Source: Lactarius indigo (lineage: Eukaryota; Basidiomycota; Agaricomycetes; Russulales; Russulaceae). Taken from it: DNA of 64,000 nucleotides. The notes beneath the pieces are model-generated. The model saw nothing but the letters and a program-made list of their open reading frames with translations. It made no database searches and was not told the origin of the DNA. Positions 33,327-44,122 of this stretch are shown here, in pieces (the first letter of the stretch is position 1; every line of letters starts with the position of its first letter). The stretch is taken from the NCBI GenBank assembly GCA_025766275.1, contig JAFKAC010000066.1, positions 186,001-250,000 on the forward strand. Direction: 5' to 3'. Made by a program: the position numbers and the translations under genes.

Positions 33327-33859
33327 TGTAACGTCGTCACGACGTCAGCTCGACTTGAGCTCGGTGGAGGCGGTAACAACTTAGCTGTAGTCTCTCTCTA
33401 TCTTGAAGACACGAAGGTCCAAGGCGTATGTGCGGATGAAGACTCGGAGGTCCACCCAAGGTAACGGGTTATCGATGAAGTCAAAGAGATTCGGACAAAG
33501 AGATAAAGAAGTGAAAGCGAAGCGATAAGAGTGCAGAACAGAAGTGACGATTCAAGAAGACCAAGATGGCGTATCTTGGTCTTCACAAGACAGTTTAAAT
33601 ACATATTCTAGCAGGCTTTGAAGCGCTGCTATGAGTCACCGTAAGTAGCGTCCAACGTATCGCAGAAACAGCGCGAACCCTAATACTACTAGTACCAGTA
33701 CTAGTGGCGTAAGTCATCAGTCAGCTATCGAGTCCCTATCGCCTATCGCACTACCGTATCACCGTAAGTAAGTCCGTCACTAATATACCTTACAGCCGTA
33801 GTGACAACCGGTACAGTAAGGGTACGAGTCGCATGGTTCATCCAGACTAAAACGTGACA
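33327..33859 (-). repeat. gypsy-2 5' LTR
   Basis: 533 bp; on the coding strand TGTCACGT...CGTTACA. Contains TATTTAAA (start 33601) and the predicted transcript start at 33567. It also holds the uninterrupted TCCCT site that is occupied by the solo copia LTR in the partner LTR. Confidence 0.93.
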
Positions 33860-33864
33860 CATAG

Positions 33865-35012
33865 ACAGGGGAGTCATGATGAGCAGCAATGATAGTACGC
33901 TTGTCATGGATGCCGCCGGTGACTACTCGGCGTCCGTCCTTGTACCATGTCCCTTCGATGTCTTTTAGTTTGTGAGCATAAACCCAGGGTTTCAACTTAG
34001 CTGTGTCTTGTTCGTAAATGGGATGTTCTGGTGTCATCTCCACAGGTAGGATCTCGGGTCTCCAGTAGGGGTGTCGCGGTTCTTCTAGTGTGGTGGCACG
34101 CGCGAAAACGCTTTCTGGTAATACTGTTATACCTTTGTTGTCGTTTTCTCCTTGATCGTAGTCGGGTCTTCGGGATAGTGCATCGGTGCGTCCATTGGAG
34201 GTACCCTTGATGTGGTGAATTTCAAAGTCGTATTCTGAGAGTTCGAGTACTTCCCTGGCTACACGTCTGCTAATCTTTTGTGGCGACTTCCAGTATTGTA
34301 AATTGAGGTGATCGGAAAATACTTTGATCTTGTGAGGAGAGCCCGCTAGGAGAGGTCTCCAGTGACGGAAGGCTTTGACAATTGCTAGGAGTTCGAGGTC
34401 GTAAATGTCGTAATTTTGTTCGGCTTCATTGAGGGTGGATGAGTAGTAGCCGATAGGATGTCGTTTACTGTCTGCTTTGCATTGAAGAAGGACTGCTCCC
34501 ATTGCAAAACCCGATGCATTGACCTCTAACTCGAATTGTTGCGTGAGATCTGGATGCGCTAAAACAGGTTCGCTGGTGACGAGGGTTTTAAGGTCTTGGA
34601 ATGCCTTTTCTTCTTCTGCACCCCAGTGCCATTCGGTGTCTTTGCGTGTAAGTTTGTTCAATGGTCGTGCTTTGGTTGCAAAACCTCGTATAAAGGGTCT
34701 GTAAAAATTGCAGAATCCGAGAAAAGAGCGGACGTCCTTAACCTTCGTTGGCATAGGCCAATCCTTGATGCCCGAAATTTTGACAGGGTCCATGCGTGTC
34801 ACCCCCTTTTCAAGGATTACCCCCAGGTAATCCATGCGTGGGGAATGGAAGAGGCATTTTTCGAGCTTGTAGTACAGATCATGCTCGGCGGATACGCAGA
34901 GCACGTCTTTGACTGCCTCTATGTGATCTGGTAGTGAGTGATTAAGTCCCGTAGCGATGCCGATGTCGTCCATATAAACCCGAATGACCGTTCCGCGTTT
35001 CTCATGTTTTGC
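33865..35012 (-). pseudogene. gypsy-3 Pol, middle part: RT C-terminus and RNase H
   Basis: Reads RVYMDDIGIATGLNHSLPDH (RT catalytic YMDD), CLFHSPRMDYLGVILEKGVT and SFLGFCNFYRPFIRGFATKA. RNase H has LEVNASGFAMGAVLLQ, where the first catalytic Asp position reads Asn (DASG in the other two elements). The C-terminal side reads GGIHDKRTIIAAHHDSPVY, cut at the gypsy-2 site. It is bounded on the other side by gypsy-1 at 35013. The Asp to Asn change would be GAT/GAC to AAT/AAC, a transition. Confidence 0.85.
35008..35012 (+). repeat. Target-site duplication TTTGC, left copy (gypsy-1)
   Basis: Identical to 42918-42922. Joining the flanks restores the gypsy-3 RT reading (FIFRDIIA then KHEKRGTVIRVYMDD). 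Confidence 0.93.
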
Positions 35013-35548
35013 TGTCACGTTTCCACTGTAACTTGTAATGCGGATTTGACCCTTACTGTACCGGTTGCAACTACGGCGGTAAGGTAGATTAGTTGCGGAC
35101 TTAACCACGGTGATACGGCAGTGCGATAGGTGATACGGTACGATAGCTGACTGATGACGGACGCCACTAATACTGGTAGTAGTGGTACTAGGATTGAGAT
35201 ACTTACGCGATACGTTGGACGCTACATTACTGTGACTCATAGCAGCGCTTGAAAGCCTGCTCGACTTGTATTTAAGCTGTATCGTGAAGACCAAGATACG
35301 CCATCTTGGTCTTCTTGAATCGTCACTTGTTTCCCTCTTCTCTCTTCTCTATCGATCTCTCTTTGTCTCCATCTTAAGACTCTATCAATTGGCAGTTCAA
35401 CCCCTTGGGTGTGTCTCCGTACATTCACCAGACGTATATACCTTGGACCTCCGTGTCTTCAAGCCAAAGTCAGAAGTACTACGATTATCACTAAGTTGTT
35501 ATCGCCTCCACCGCGCTCAAGTCGAGCTAACGTCGTGACGACGTTACA
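35013..35548 (+). repeat. gypsy-1 5' LTR
   Basis: TGTCACGT...CGTTACA. TATTTAA at 35269-35275. The palindrome AAGACCAAGAT / ACGCC / ATCTTGGTCTT occupies 35287-35313. The right arm starts 34 nt from the TATA motif and is the predicted RNA 5' end. Confidence 0.93.
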
Positions 35549-35550
35549 TT

Positions 35551-35561
35551 AAGACCAAGAT
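35551..35561 (+). promoter_or_regulatory. Self-priming primer-binding site, gypsy-1
   Basis: AAGACCAAGAT, 2 nt after the LTR; exact complement of the predicted first 11 nt of the RNA (35303-35313). The complementarity is exactly 11 nt, as in Tf1. Confidence 0.82.
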
Positions 35562-35567
35562 TCCATT

Positions 35568-37637
35568 GTGGCCGTAACAACCAGAGACCAGTGGACGAGC
35601 TTTCGTCTGTATTCGCTCCCAAGAAGAGGAGAACGCAACGTCCCTACGCGCTTTTTACAAGCTGCTAGCTGGAGGGAAAGACAAGAAGAAACCGGATACT
35701 TTGTGGAATTCAACGGACCTAGCAGGTTCCGCCCAGTTGAGTTCAACTTCAACCACCTGTGCTGGGTGGAGGTTACGTGGAACCCCATAGACTCCCAGTG
35801 GGACGTAATACGACCAGCCGGACCCAGATACCGTTGCGACATCGACGCACGAGAACTTAACAGCAGGGCAGATTGGGGCCCTATCGACGGGCAATCGCAA
35901 GAACATACCACCGAAGAGGTAGTATCAGAATCGGAAGAAGGAAGCGGACAAAGTCACGAAGAAAGCGAAGGACGAGAGCCAGACCAAACGGAAACTAGCA
36001 GAGGGGCAATACAAGATCTCCTCGTAGAACGAGCTGAGTCTGCACATATCACCGAACCAGAACCAATTCACATCCGATCTCCAGCCATCATGGCCACAAT
36101 AACGCGTGCAATGGAAGAAGTCGCATTGGAAGAAGCACGAGCCATACAAAACGAAGCTAGGGACATAGTTATGCCCATCAACCCAGAGACAGGGGTACGC
36201 ATGACGGCAGACGACGCTGCAATCTTTAGGGCGATAGGATCAGATAGGGGGGATCCCCCGTCAGAACGACGACCAACAATGGAACTGCCCCCAGGAGTAG
36301 GAGGACCGGGAGACGACCCGCCACCACCACCAGGAGGAGGCGTTCCATTTGATTTACGAAGCACCGAACCACCAAGAGGACCGCCCCGTGCCCCACCCGG
36401 AGGAGGGGGAGGAGGAGGCGGCGGTGGAGATGGAGGAGGAGGTGCAGGGGATAGAGGACACCCCAGCGAGAAACTAACCAGCGAGCCACCCTCTATCTTT
36501 GACGGGGACAGGCTTAAAGTCGACCAATTCCTCACGCAGTGGCACGTCTATTGGGGCATGAATCTGGACGCCCCCATCATGCGCAACGACTACAGGAGAT
36601 GCCTCCTGTTCCTTTCATACATCAAAGGCGGAGCAGTCAGCGAATGGGTACTGTCCTTCCTGAACTGGCTCAATCGACAAATACAACGAGGGATCAGCCC
36701 CTATACTAGAGGTCTGTGGGACGCAGTAGCTGACGGCTTCAGCCAGAGGTTCGAGAATATGCTCGAAAGAGAGCAAGCGCAGGCCATACTACGGAAAGGC
36801 TTCAAAATGGCAGGAGAGGACATTGACAAGTACATCAATGACTTCGAACAGTTGGCGCGGAAAGCTCACTACCACCTCAACGAACCGCAAACCATCGACC
36901 TGTTTACGTCGGGTTTGCCCAAGGAGCTGTTCAAGGACGCGTTCCAGTTCGATGAACCAATAACATTCGACGACTGGAAGAGAGCTGTCCTCAAGCGACA
37001 GAAGAATTACATCCACCTCAAAGCAAGACTCAACGAGTACAAAAATACGACCACCCCCACGAAGAAGCAGACCGGCAATGCAGGATGGGCACTCCCACAA
37101 AATCTACCGCAAACGAACCCATGGGCCATGGACACCTCGGCCGATCGCGCCAAAGTATGGCTGGCCGGGTCCGAAGACATCGACTTCAACAAGTTGCCAC
37201 ATCACGACTGGCCAACACCACCATTCCCGCCACGCGGAGGCCCTGGGGCCAGGGGACGAGGAAGAGGAGGATCTAGAAGGGACCTAAGGAACGTCCTTTG
37301 TTATAATTGCAACGCTCCAGGACACCTCTCACGAAATTGCCCGTACCCCCGACAACCAAGACAGTGGCAAAACACCCCATCCAGCAGCAGGATGACGGAG
37401 ACGACATGGCCCCCACAATGGCCAGGATCCCCGGGTCCCACCTCCCAATACGAGCCGTCGCTGCCAGGATATGCAATGCCTGCACCCAGCGCAACGCCCG
37501 CACCGCAAATCAAAGCAGCAAAAACGGCGGGAGAGCAAGCGAAGGAATGGCTCACGCAAGTAGCCAATAGTACGGACGAAGTGAAAGACCTCATACTTCA
37601 AGATCTGTGGGGGAAGGAGGGTTTTCGGGACGCCTGA
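35568..37637 (+). CDS. gag: gypsy-1 Gag with non-AUG N-terminal extension
   Basis: Open from GTG 35568 (context ATTGTGG) to TGA 37637, 689 codons. The first ATG in any frame after the predicted transcript start is at 36090 (MATITRAMEEVALEE). Residues 1-130 (DQWTSFR, VPTRFLQAASWRERQEETGY, FVEFNGPSRFRPVEFN, DIDARELNSRADWGPIDGQ) are conserved in all three gypsy elements. A Gly/Pro-rich tract follows. The capsid-like part is KVDQFLTQWHVYWGMNLDAP through YHLNEPQTIDLFTSGLPKEL, and the CCHC knuckle is CYNCNAPGHLSRNCP. Gag packages the RNA and forms the particle. The extension has no assigned function. Confidence 0.85.
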   Translation: MAVTTRDQWTSFRLYSLPRRGERNVPTRFLQAASWRERQEETGYFVEFNGPSRFRPVEFNFNHLCWVEVTWNPIDSQWDVIRPAGPRYRCDIDARELNSRADWGPIDGQSQEHTTEEVVSESEEGSGQSHEESEGREPDQTETSRGAIQDLLVERAESAHITEPEPIHIRSPAIMATITRAMEEVALEEARAIQNEARDIVMPINPETGVRMTADDAAIFRAIGSDRGDPPSERRPTMELPPGVGGPGDDPPPPPGGGVPFDLRSTEPPRGPPRAPPGGGGGGGGGGDGGGGAGDRGHPSEKLTSEPPSIFDGDRLKVDQFLTQWHVYWGMNLDAPIMRNDYRRCLLFLSYIKGGAVSEWVLSFLNWLNRQIQRGISPYTRGLWDAVADGFSQRFENMLEREQAQAILRKGFKMAGEDIDKYINDFEQLARKAHYHLNEPQTIDLFTSGLPKELFKDAFQFDEPITFDDWKRAVLKRQKNYIHLKARLNEYKNTTTPTKKQTGNAGWALPQNLPQTNPWAMDTSADRAKVWLAGSEDIDFNKLPHHDWPTPPFPPRGGPGARGRGRGGSRRDLRNVLCYNCNAPGHLSRNCPYPRQPRQWQNTPSSSRMTETTWPPQWPGSPGPTSQYEPSLPGYAMPAPSATPAPQIKAAKTAGEQAKEWLTQVANSTDEVKDLILQDLWGKEGFRDA
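37619..37625 (+). promoter_or_regulatory. -1 ribosomal frameshift heptamer G GGT TTT, gypsy-1
   Basis: Gag frame GAG GGT TTT CGG GAC GCC TGA. A -1 slip gives GGG TTT TCG GGA CGC, the start of the conserved Pol frame GFSGRLNPSVWV. It lies 10 nt before the gag stop. Confidence 0.75.
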
Positions 37638-40600
37638 ACCCGTCAGTCTGGGTGAGGGCCTTACAATGTAATTCTGTAATCGTGACAACGCGCTATCGAT
37701 CTCTGCGAATTCCAGTGACTGTCCGAACGAATTACCAAACGACTGAAACAAACGCGCTGGTGGACTCTGGAGCCACCGACAATTTCATCAAACCAGGAAT
37801 GGCGGCAAGGGCAGGAATCCCGATATGGCCTCTGGAAGTGCCTCGAAAAATATGGAATATCGATAATACGGAAAACAAAGCTGGGTTGATCACTCATTAT
37901 GTTAACCTAGAGGTGAAAACACGTGGACAGATTAAAAAGATGACCTTCTTGGTCACCGACCTCGGCAGCGAGAACATGGTACTGGGCTACCCCTGGCTGA
38001 GCGCCTTCGAACCCACAATCAGTTGGGCTACGGCAACTATGCATCTGGACATGCGACCGGTAGTCTTGGCCACTACAGAAGAATTACTCAATGCGCCCAC
38101 TACAAGGGCCTTAATTACAGCTGAGAAAGAAGCGATCGTCCAAGAACTAGAAGAAGAAGACGAGACCTTCGCATGAGCCACCACTTCGACAGAGTTGGCT
38201 ATATCGGCAAAGCAACAACAAACGGCAGCCATACTACCGCCAGTATATGCGGAATTTGGCACGCTGTTTAACGAGCAGGCCTCACATCGTTTTCCCCTGG
38301 CACGGCCCTGGGACCACACAATCGACTTCAAACCAACAGCGCCCGCGGCCATCGACTGCAAAATATACCCCATGACGCAAAAAGAAGAGGGTGAGCTGAA
38401 AGAATTCCTCGACGAGAAACTGAAGCAGGGCTATCTACGCCCTTCTATTTCCCCGTACGCCTCATCCTTCTTCTTCATTAAAAAGAAGGACGGAAAGCTA
38501 CGCCCAGTGCAGGACTATCAAGTAATCAACTCGCATACCATTCGCAACCAGTACCCGCTGCCGCTTATCCAGGACCTCATTCTCGACCTCAGTAACGCCC
38601 ACATTTATACCAAATTAGACATTCGTTGGGGTTACAACAACATTCGCATCCGCGACGGCGACCAGGAAAAAGCAGCGTTCAAAACCAAATTTGGTCTTTT
38701 CGAACCCACGGTCATGTTTTTCGGCCTTACCAACTCCCCGGCGACCTTTCAGGCTATGATGAACCACATTTACCGTGATGTCATCGCGAAGCATGAACGT
38801 CTCGGTACTACGATACGTGTCTATATGGATGACATTGGTATCGCCACTCATTTTGACCACGACCTGCCAGCCCATATAGCGGCTGTATGCGACATTCTGT
38901 GCGTCGCCACCGAACATGATCTCTACTTCAAGCTCGAGAAGTGCTTATTCCACCAGCCGCGTATGGATTACCTGGGGGTAATCCTTGAAAGGGGGGTGAC
39001 TCGAATGGATCCGGTAAAAGTTCAAGGCATCAAAGACTGGCCAACGCCAACAAAAGTCAAAGATGTCCGATCATTCCTGGGCTTCTGTAACTTTTACCGA
39101 CTCTTCATCCGCGGCTTCGCAACTCACGCCAAACCGCTCACCAAACTTACATGAAAAGACGAAGAATGGAGATGGACCAAAGACGAAGACGAGGCCTTTA
39201 ACACCCTCAAACGCCTCGTAACCGAAGAACCAGTACTGGCGCACCCGGTACTTCAAGACCCGTTTGAATTGGAAGTTGACGCCTCTGGATACGCGGTGGG
39301 CGCAGTACTGTTACAACGAAAATCTGACGGAAAACAACACCCTATAGGCTACTATTCAGCCACGCTCTCGGAGGCAGAGCGAAATTACGACATTTACGAC
39401 TTAGAACTACTCGCAATAGTCAAAGCTCTGCGAAATTGGAGACCGCTACTCGCGGGAGCCCCACACAAAATCAAAATTTATTCGGATCACCTCAATCTAC
39501 AATACTGGAAGTCGCCGCAGAAGATCAGCAGACGAGTTGCAAGGGAAGTGCTCGAACTCTCAGAATACAACTTCGAGATTCACCACATCAAAGGGAAGAA
39601 CAACGGTAGGGCAGACGCACTGTCCAGACGCCCAGACTACGACCAAGGGACGGAGGATAACAGCCAGGTCATCGTCCTACCCCCTGAGGTCTTCGTAAGA
39701 GCACTCAACACCGCACGAACCTTCATCACAAGCCCAAACCTGCTGCAACCACGCCATCAGCAAGACAACGAAGTGATCAAAATGTGGGTAGACCCCGATG
39801 GCCTCAAGAAGATAGAAGGAGAATGGTACAAAGACGGCCGGTTCGTAATAACTGGACCCACGTCGACGTACCGCGTACTAATACATGACCATCACGACCC
39901 ACCAATACATGGACACCCGGGAATCGCAAGGACGCAGCGACTTCTAGAGCGACACTACTGGTGGCCGCGACTGAGGAAAGACATATACGAGTACGTGCAA
40001 GGATGCGCGGAATGTCAACGAAACAAGGTAAACACGAGGCCTATACGAGCGGCGTTATATCCCATCACGCCAGTATTGGAAGCCATGCCATTCCAGACCG
40101 TAGCCATGGACTTCATCACTAAACTTCCTCCATCAAAAGGAAGTGACAGCATATTGACCATCACAGACCACGACTGCAGTAAAGCCTCCGTTTTCATTCC
40201 ATGCCGAGAAGAAATAACAGCGGAAGAGACTGCCGCCTTGTACGTTGCTCACATATTCAAACGTTTCGGGTTGCCGCGCAAATGCATCAGTGACTGAGAC
40301 CCCCGATTCACGTCAAAATTCACCAGAGAAGTGTGCTGAATTTTGGGAATTCAACAGAATATATCCACGGCATATCATCCGCGCACCGACGGACAGTCTG
40401 AACGCACCAATCAATGGCTGGAACAATACCTGCGCTTCTGGGTCAACGAGCGACAAGACAACTGGACCGCTTATCTGCCAATCGCCGAATTCGCGCACAA
40501 CAATTGGCCACATGAACACACGAAGCAGTCACCGTTCCAGCTCCTGATGGGATTCAATCCACAAGCAGACTGGACCAATAAGCCATCCCCCCTTCCTCAC

Positions 40601-42352
40601 GTCACCACGCGACTAATGCAGTTGAAAGAAGCCAGAGAAGAAGCCCAACGCCTTATCAAGAAGGCCCAAGAAGCGTGGGTGCGCAACAAAGATACGCCCA
40701 AGTTCAAAATGGGAGACCTCGTGTGGCTAGAAGGCAAACACCTCCGAACCAATCAACCAACGGCGAAACTAGCAGCGCGACGCCACAGACCATTTCGAGT
40801 AACAAAGGTGATGTCTCCATACAACTATCAATTGGAACTTCCCACGCAGTGGAGCATTCACCCGGTGTTTCACATCGATCTTCTCACACCATACAAACAA
40901 ACCCCCCTTCACGGAGAAAATTTCACGTGCCCACCACCCGAGCTGATTGATGGAGAAGAAGAATACGAAGTCGAGGCCATCCTGGACTCCCGGCACTTCG
41001 GCAGAGGAAGACGCCTCCAGTACCTGGTCAAATGGAAGGGGTATCCGGACTCGGAGAATCAGTGGGTCAACAAGGAAGACGTCTTCGCGCCGGAAGCGCT
41101 TCGTCTCTATGAGGAAGCACGAGCCCACGGGAGAATGGTTAAAACGAGTCCAGTCCGCACTCAGGAAAGTCATCCTCTTTTCCTTCGCTCCACCATTACT
41201 TCAATGCCCACTTCCCCTCTTCGACATGTCACACAAGCAGAACTCCTCGACTCCCTCGCCAAAGACGCCCATGCCCTCTTGGCTGAGGACAGCGACACCG
41301 AAGTCCCGAACACTCAGCTCACCCCATGGACACCTCCTGCACCAGCAGAGGGGCCTATCACCGCGCAAGAGTGGGCCCACATCACCACCAGATTCCCAGA
41401 CCCGACTACCGCCCCAGACGATGAACAAGCCATCGTCCACATCTTCCGAAACGATCGTGGCGAACGAGAACCCATCGCCGCTATCCCCCCAAGCGACGAC
41501 CTCATCGGCGTTCGCGGAATTTTCCCGAGCAACGACCAGCGTTCAAGTGCTGATGGAGTACGAATTGGAGGGGTGGAGGAAAGTAGTGGCAGCGTGGCAG
41601 AAGGAACAACTCGACTCCGCAGCGGCCCGACTGAGGGAGATGCGAGAGCAACGGCAGCGATGGCGGCAGCTGAGGCTGGCCATGACGACGAAGATTACTA
41701 CCCGTCAGCACATTCCTTCCTACGAACGAAGCGCGACGCTGATCATCCCGGCATCACGCCATGGCTCGTCTACACCGACGGCTCCCCCATGTATCGAGGA
41801 CGTGTGCGCGTGCCTGGCGCCGCCGATCACCGTCCGTTCACCGCCACCGACGACCCCGCGCATGTCATTGCGCCTGAGGGGTTCCGGGCAAACCGACAAC
41901 CCCATTACATTTGATACCCCATCACCGGCCCCGACGGAGTAGAGCAGGACGCGTCGCACGTCCAAATCATCGGAGGGGCTGACCCGATCATACTAGGGGT
42001 CATACCGGGCTCACCACACATGTACGGTAAGCCCTTCTACGCCGAACCTCACATGTCCGCCGCACTCCGCCCCACGTACCCGCATGAGGACTTGGTTGTC
42101 TTTGAGGTGGACAAGATCACCGACCGCGCCCTCAATCGCATCAATGACAAATCCCTCACGGCGGAGGTCACGCGCTTCTGCGCGGCCAGCTATGAGCTGG
42201 ACCAACTTCGTGCCAGATTGAGTCAAATCCGCGCGATGATCGAATGTGCGCAAGACGACAGGCGCGACTCCATTTACCGACTGGAGCGTGCCACTGCGCT
42301 GGAGCGCATCGCTGAGGAGCAGCGAGGTTGGCCAGCGCGGGACTTTCGGTGA
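37625..42352 (+). pseudogene. pol: gypsy-1 Pol with C-terminal extension, five premature stops
   Basis: Order: protease (NALVDSGATDNF), RT (DLILDLSNAHIYTKLD, FGLTNSPATFQAMM, VYMDDIGIA), RNase H (VDASGYAVGAVLLQ, YDLELLAIVKAL), integrase (GCAECQRNKVN, VAMDFITKLPPSKGSDS, DGQSERTNQWLEQYLRFW), chromodomain (RLQYLVKWKGYPDSENQWV) and the extension (EGPITAQEWAHITTRFPDP, DYYPSAHSFLRTK, QDASHVQIIGGADPIILGV, IYRLERATALERIAEEQ). Stops interrupt it at 38174, 39152, 40295, about 40340 and 41912. Gypsy-2 has Arg in the same place for at least three of them, fitting CGA to TGA. Otherwise the frame is kept, so decay is recent. Confidence 0.88.
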
Positions 42353-42381
42353 GTCGGGGTCTCACGCTGAAGAGAGGGTGA

Positions 42382-42917
42382 TGTCACATTTCCACTGTAA
42401 CTCGTAATGCGGATTTGACCCTTACTGTACCGGTTGCAACTACGGCGGTAAGGTAGATTAGTTGCGGACTTAACCACGGTGATACGGCAGTGCGATAGGT
42501 GATACGGTACGATAGCTGACTGATGACGGACGCCACTAATACTGGTAGTAGTGGTACTAGGATTGAGATACTTACGCGATACGTTGGACGCTACATTACT
42601 GTGACTCATAGCAGCGCTTGAAAGCCTGCTTGACTTGTATTTAAGCTGTATCGTGAAGACCAAGATACGCCATCTTGGTCTTCTTGAATCGTCACTTGTT
42701 TCCCTCTTCTCTCTTCTCTATCGATCTCTCTTTGTCTCCGTCTTAAGACTCTATCAATTGGCAGTTCAACCCCTTGGGTGTGTCTCCGTACATTCACCAG
42801 ACGTATATACCTTGGACCTCCGTGTCTTCAAGCCAAAGTCAGAAGTACTATGATTATCGCTAAGTTGTTATCGCCTCCACCGCGCTCAAGTCGAGCTAAC
42901 GTCGTGACGACGTTACA
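42382..42917 (+). repeat. gypsy-1 3' LTR
   Basis: 536 bp, preceded by a purine tract (GAAGAGAGGGTGA) acting as polypurine tract. It differs from the 5' LTR at six sites, each a CpG to TpG/CpA change in one copy. Confidence 0.93.
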
Positions 42918-42922
42918 TTTGC

Positions 42923-44122
42923 GATGATGTCCCTGAAAATGAAGTTCATCATGGTCTGGAACGTTGCCGGGGAGTTGGTTAGGCCGAAAAACATCACCAT
43001 TGGTTCAAATAGTCCATATCGCGTTTTAAACGCTGCCTTTTCCTCATCTCCCTCTTTGATGCGTATGTTATTATACCCCCATCTAACGTCGAGCTTGGTG
43101 TAGATGTGAGCGTTGCTGAGGTCTGTGATAAGATCGGAGATGAGAGGGAGTGGGTATTGATTGCGGATGGTGACAGCGTTGATTTTGCAGTAGTCTTGGA
43201 CGGGTCGTAACTTACCATCCTTCTTTTTGATAAAGAAGAAGGATGATGCGTATGGAGACTTGGAGGGTCGTATATACCCCTTTTTCAGCTGTTCGTCAAT
43301 CCATTCGCACAGTTTCTTGTCTTCTTCCTGAGTCATAGGGTATATTTTGCAGTCGATGGCGTCGGCTGTCCCTGGTTTGAATTCTATGGCATGATCCCAG
43401 GGCCTGCTGGGCGGAAACCTGTCCGATGCTTCTTCGCTGAAGAGACGTTCAAATTCGCGGTATTTTGGGGGTAACTCAGCTTTGGTGACATATTGTTGCG
43501 CAGCAATAGCAAGATCAGTGGCAGTAGCTCTAATTCGGCACCCTTCTTCGAATTGTTGTTGCTGTTTGTCCGTGATAACACAGGAGTGTACAACCTCATA
43601 ATCGTTATTTTGGGCAGCGGCTGCTGCAATCGTCGTTGTTTTGAGATAGGGATTGGTTGAGCGAATGATAATGGGGAGCATATCTTCGTGGATAGCGGCT
43701 TGAGACCATTTGATATGGGGGTCGTAGATAGTGAGCCAGGGGTATCCCAATACAATGTCCTCGTTGCCAATATCTGTAATAAGGAAACGCATTTCTTTAT
43801 GGATTCCTTTAGTTTGAACATCAACGTCGGTATAATGAGTAATACGCCCCGATTTGTTTTCGGTATTGTCGATATTCCATATTTTCTTTGGGACGTCAAG
43901 TAGTTTCATCCCTAGTCCCATCCTTTTTGCGAAGGAGGGTTTCATGAAGCAGTGAGTTGCTCCTGAGTCAACTAGTGCTCGTATGTCGGCCATTGCATAA
44001 CTGGTGCGAATCGATACTGGAACTCTCATAGAACGATAGCGAGTCATGATTACACTGTTACAATTAACCGCCCTTACCCAGGCCGATGGGTTCAGGCGTC
44101 CTGAAAACCCTCCTTTTTCCAC
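42923..44122 (-). pseudogene. gypsy-3 Pol, 5' part: protease and RT N-terminus
   Basis: Starts from the shift site (GFSGRLNPSAWVRAVNCN). The protease has IRALVDSGATHCFMKPSFA. The RT fingers part reads PYASSFFFIKKKDGKLRPVQ, YPLPLISDLITDLSNAHIYT and FGLTNSPATFQTMMNFIFRD, cut at 42922 by the gypsy-1 insertion. It is about as diverged from gypsy-1 and gypsy-2 as expected for a separate family. Confidence 0.86.

Larger units (their letters stand above)
25466..33859 (-). mobile_element. gypsy-2: nearly intact Ty3/gypsy chromodomain element
   Basis: LTRs are 533 bp each (right 33327-33859; left 25466-26514 including a nested 511-bp solo copia LTR and its extra TSD). The LTR pair differs at about two sites, both CpG transitions, so it is a young insertion. 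Gag and Pol are each open except for one TGA (32855 in the Gag extension, 28119 in Pol). Both TGA codons sit where gypsy-1 has CGA. It inserted into gypsy-3 Pol in the same orientation. Confidence 0.93.
35013..42917 (+). mobile_element. gypsy-1: Ty3/gypsy chromodomain element, opposite orientation
   Basis: 7905 bp with 536-bp LTRs (35013-35548 and 42382-42917) and TTTGC duplications, inserted head-on into gypsy-3 Pol. The LTRs differ at six positions, all CpG transitions. Pol has five premature stops, at least four of which match CGA to TGA. It is closely related to gypsy-2 over the whole coding region. Confidence 0.94.

Noticed and set aside
35549..35565. tRNA-type primer-binding site
   Set aside because: No TGG at the LTR border; the exact complement to the predicted RNA start explains the site better.
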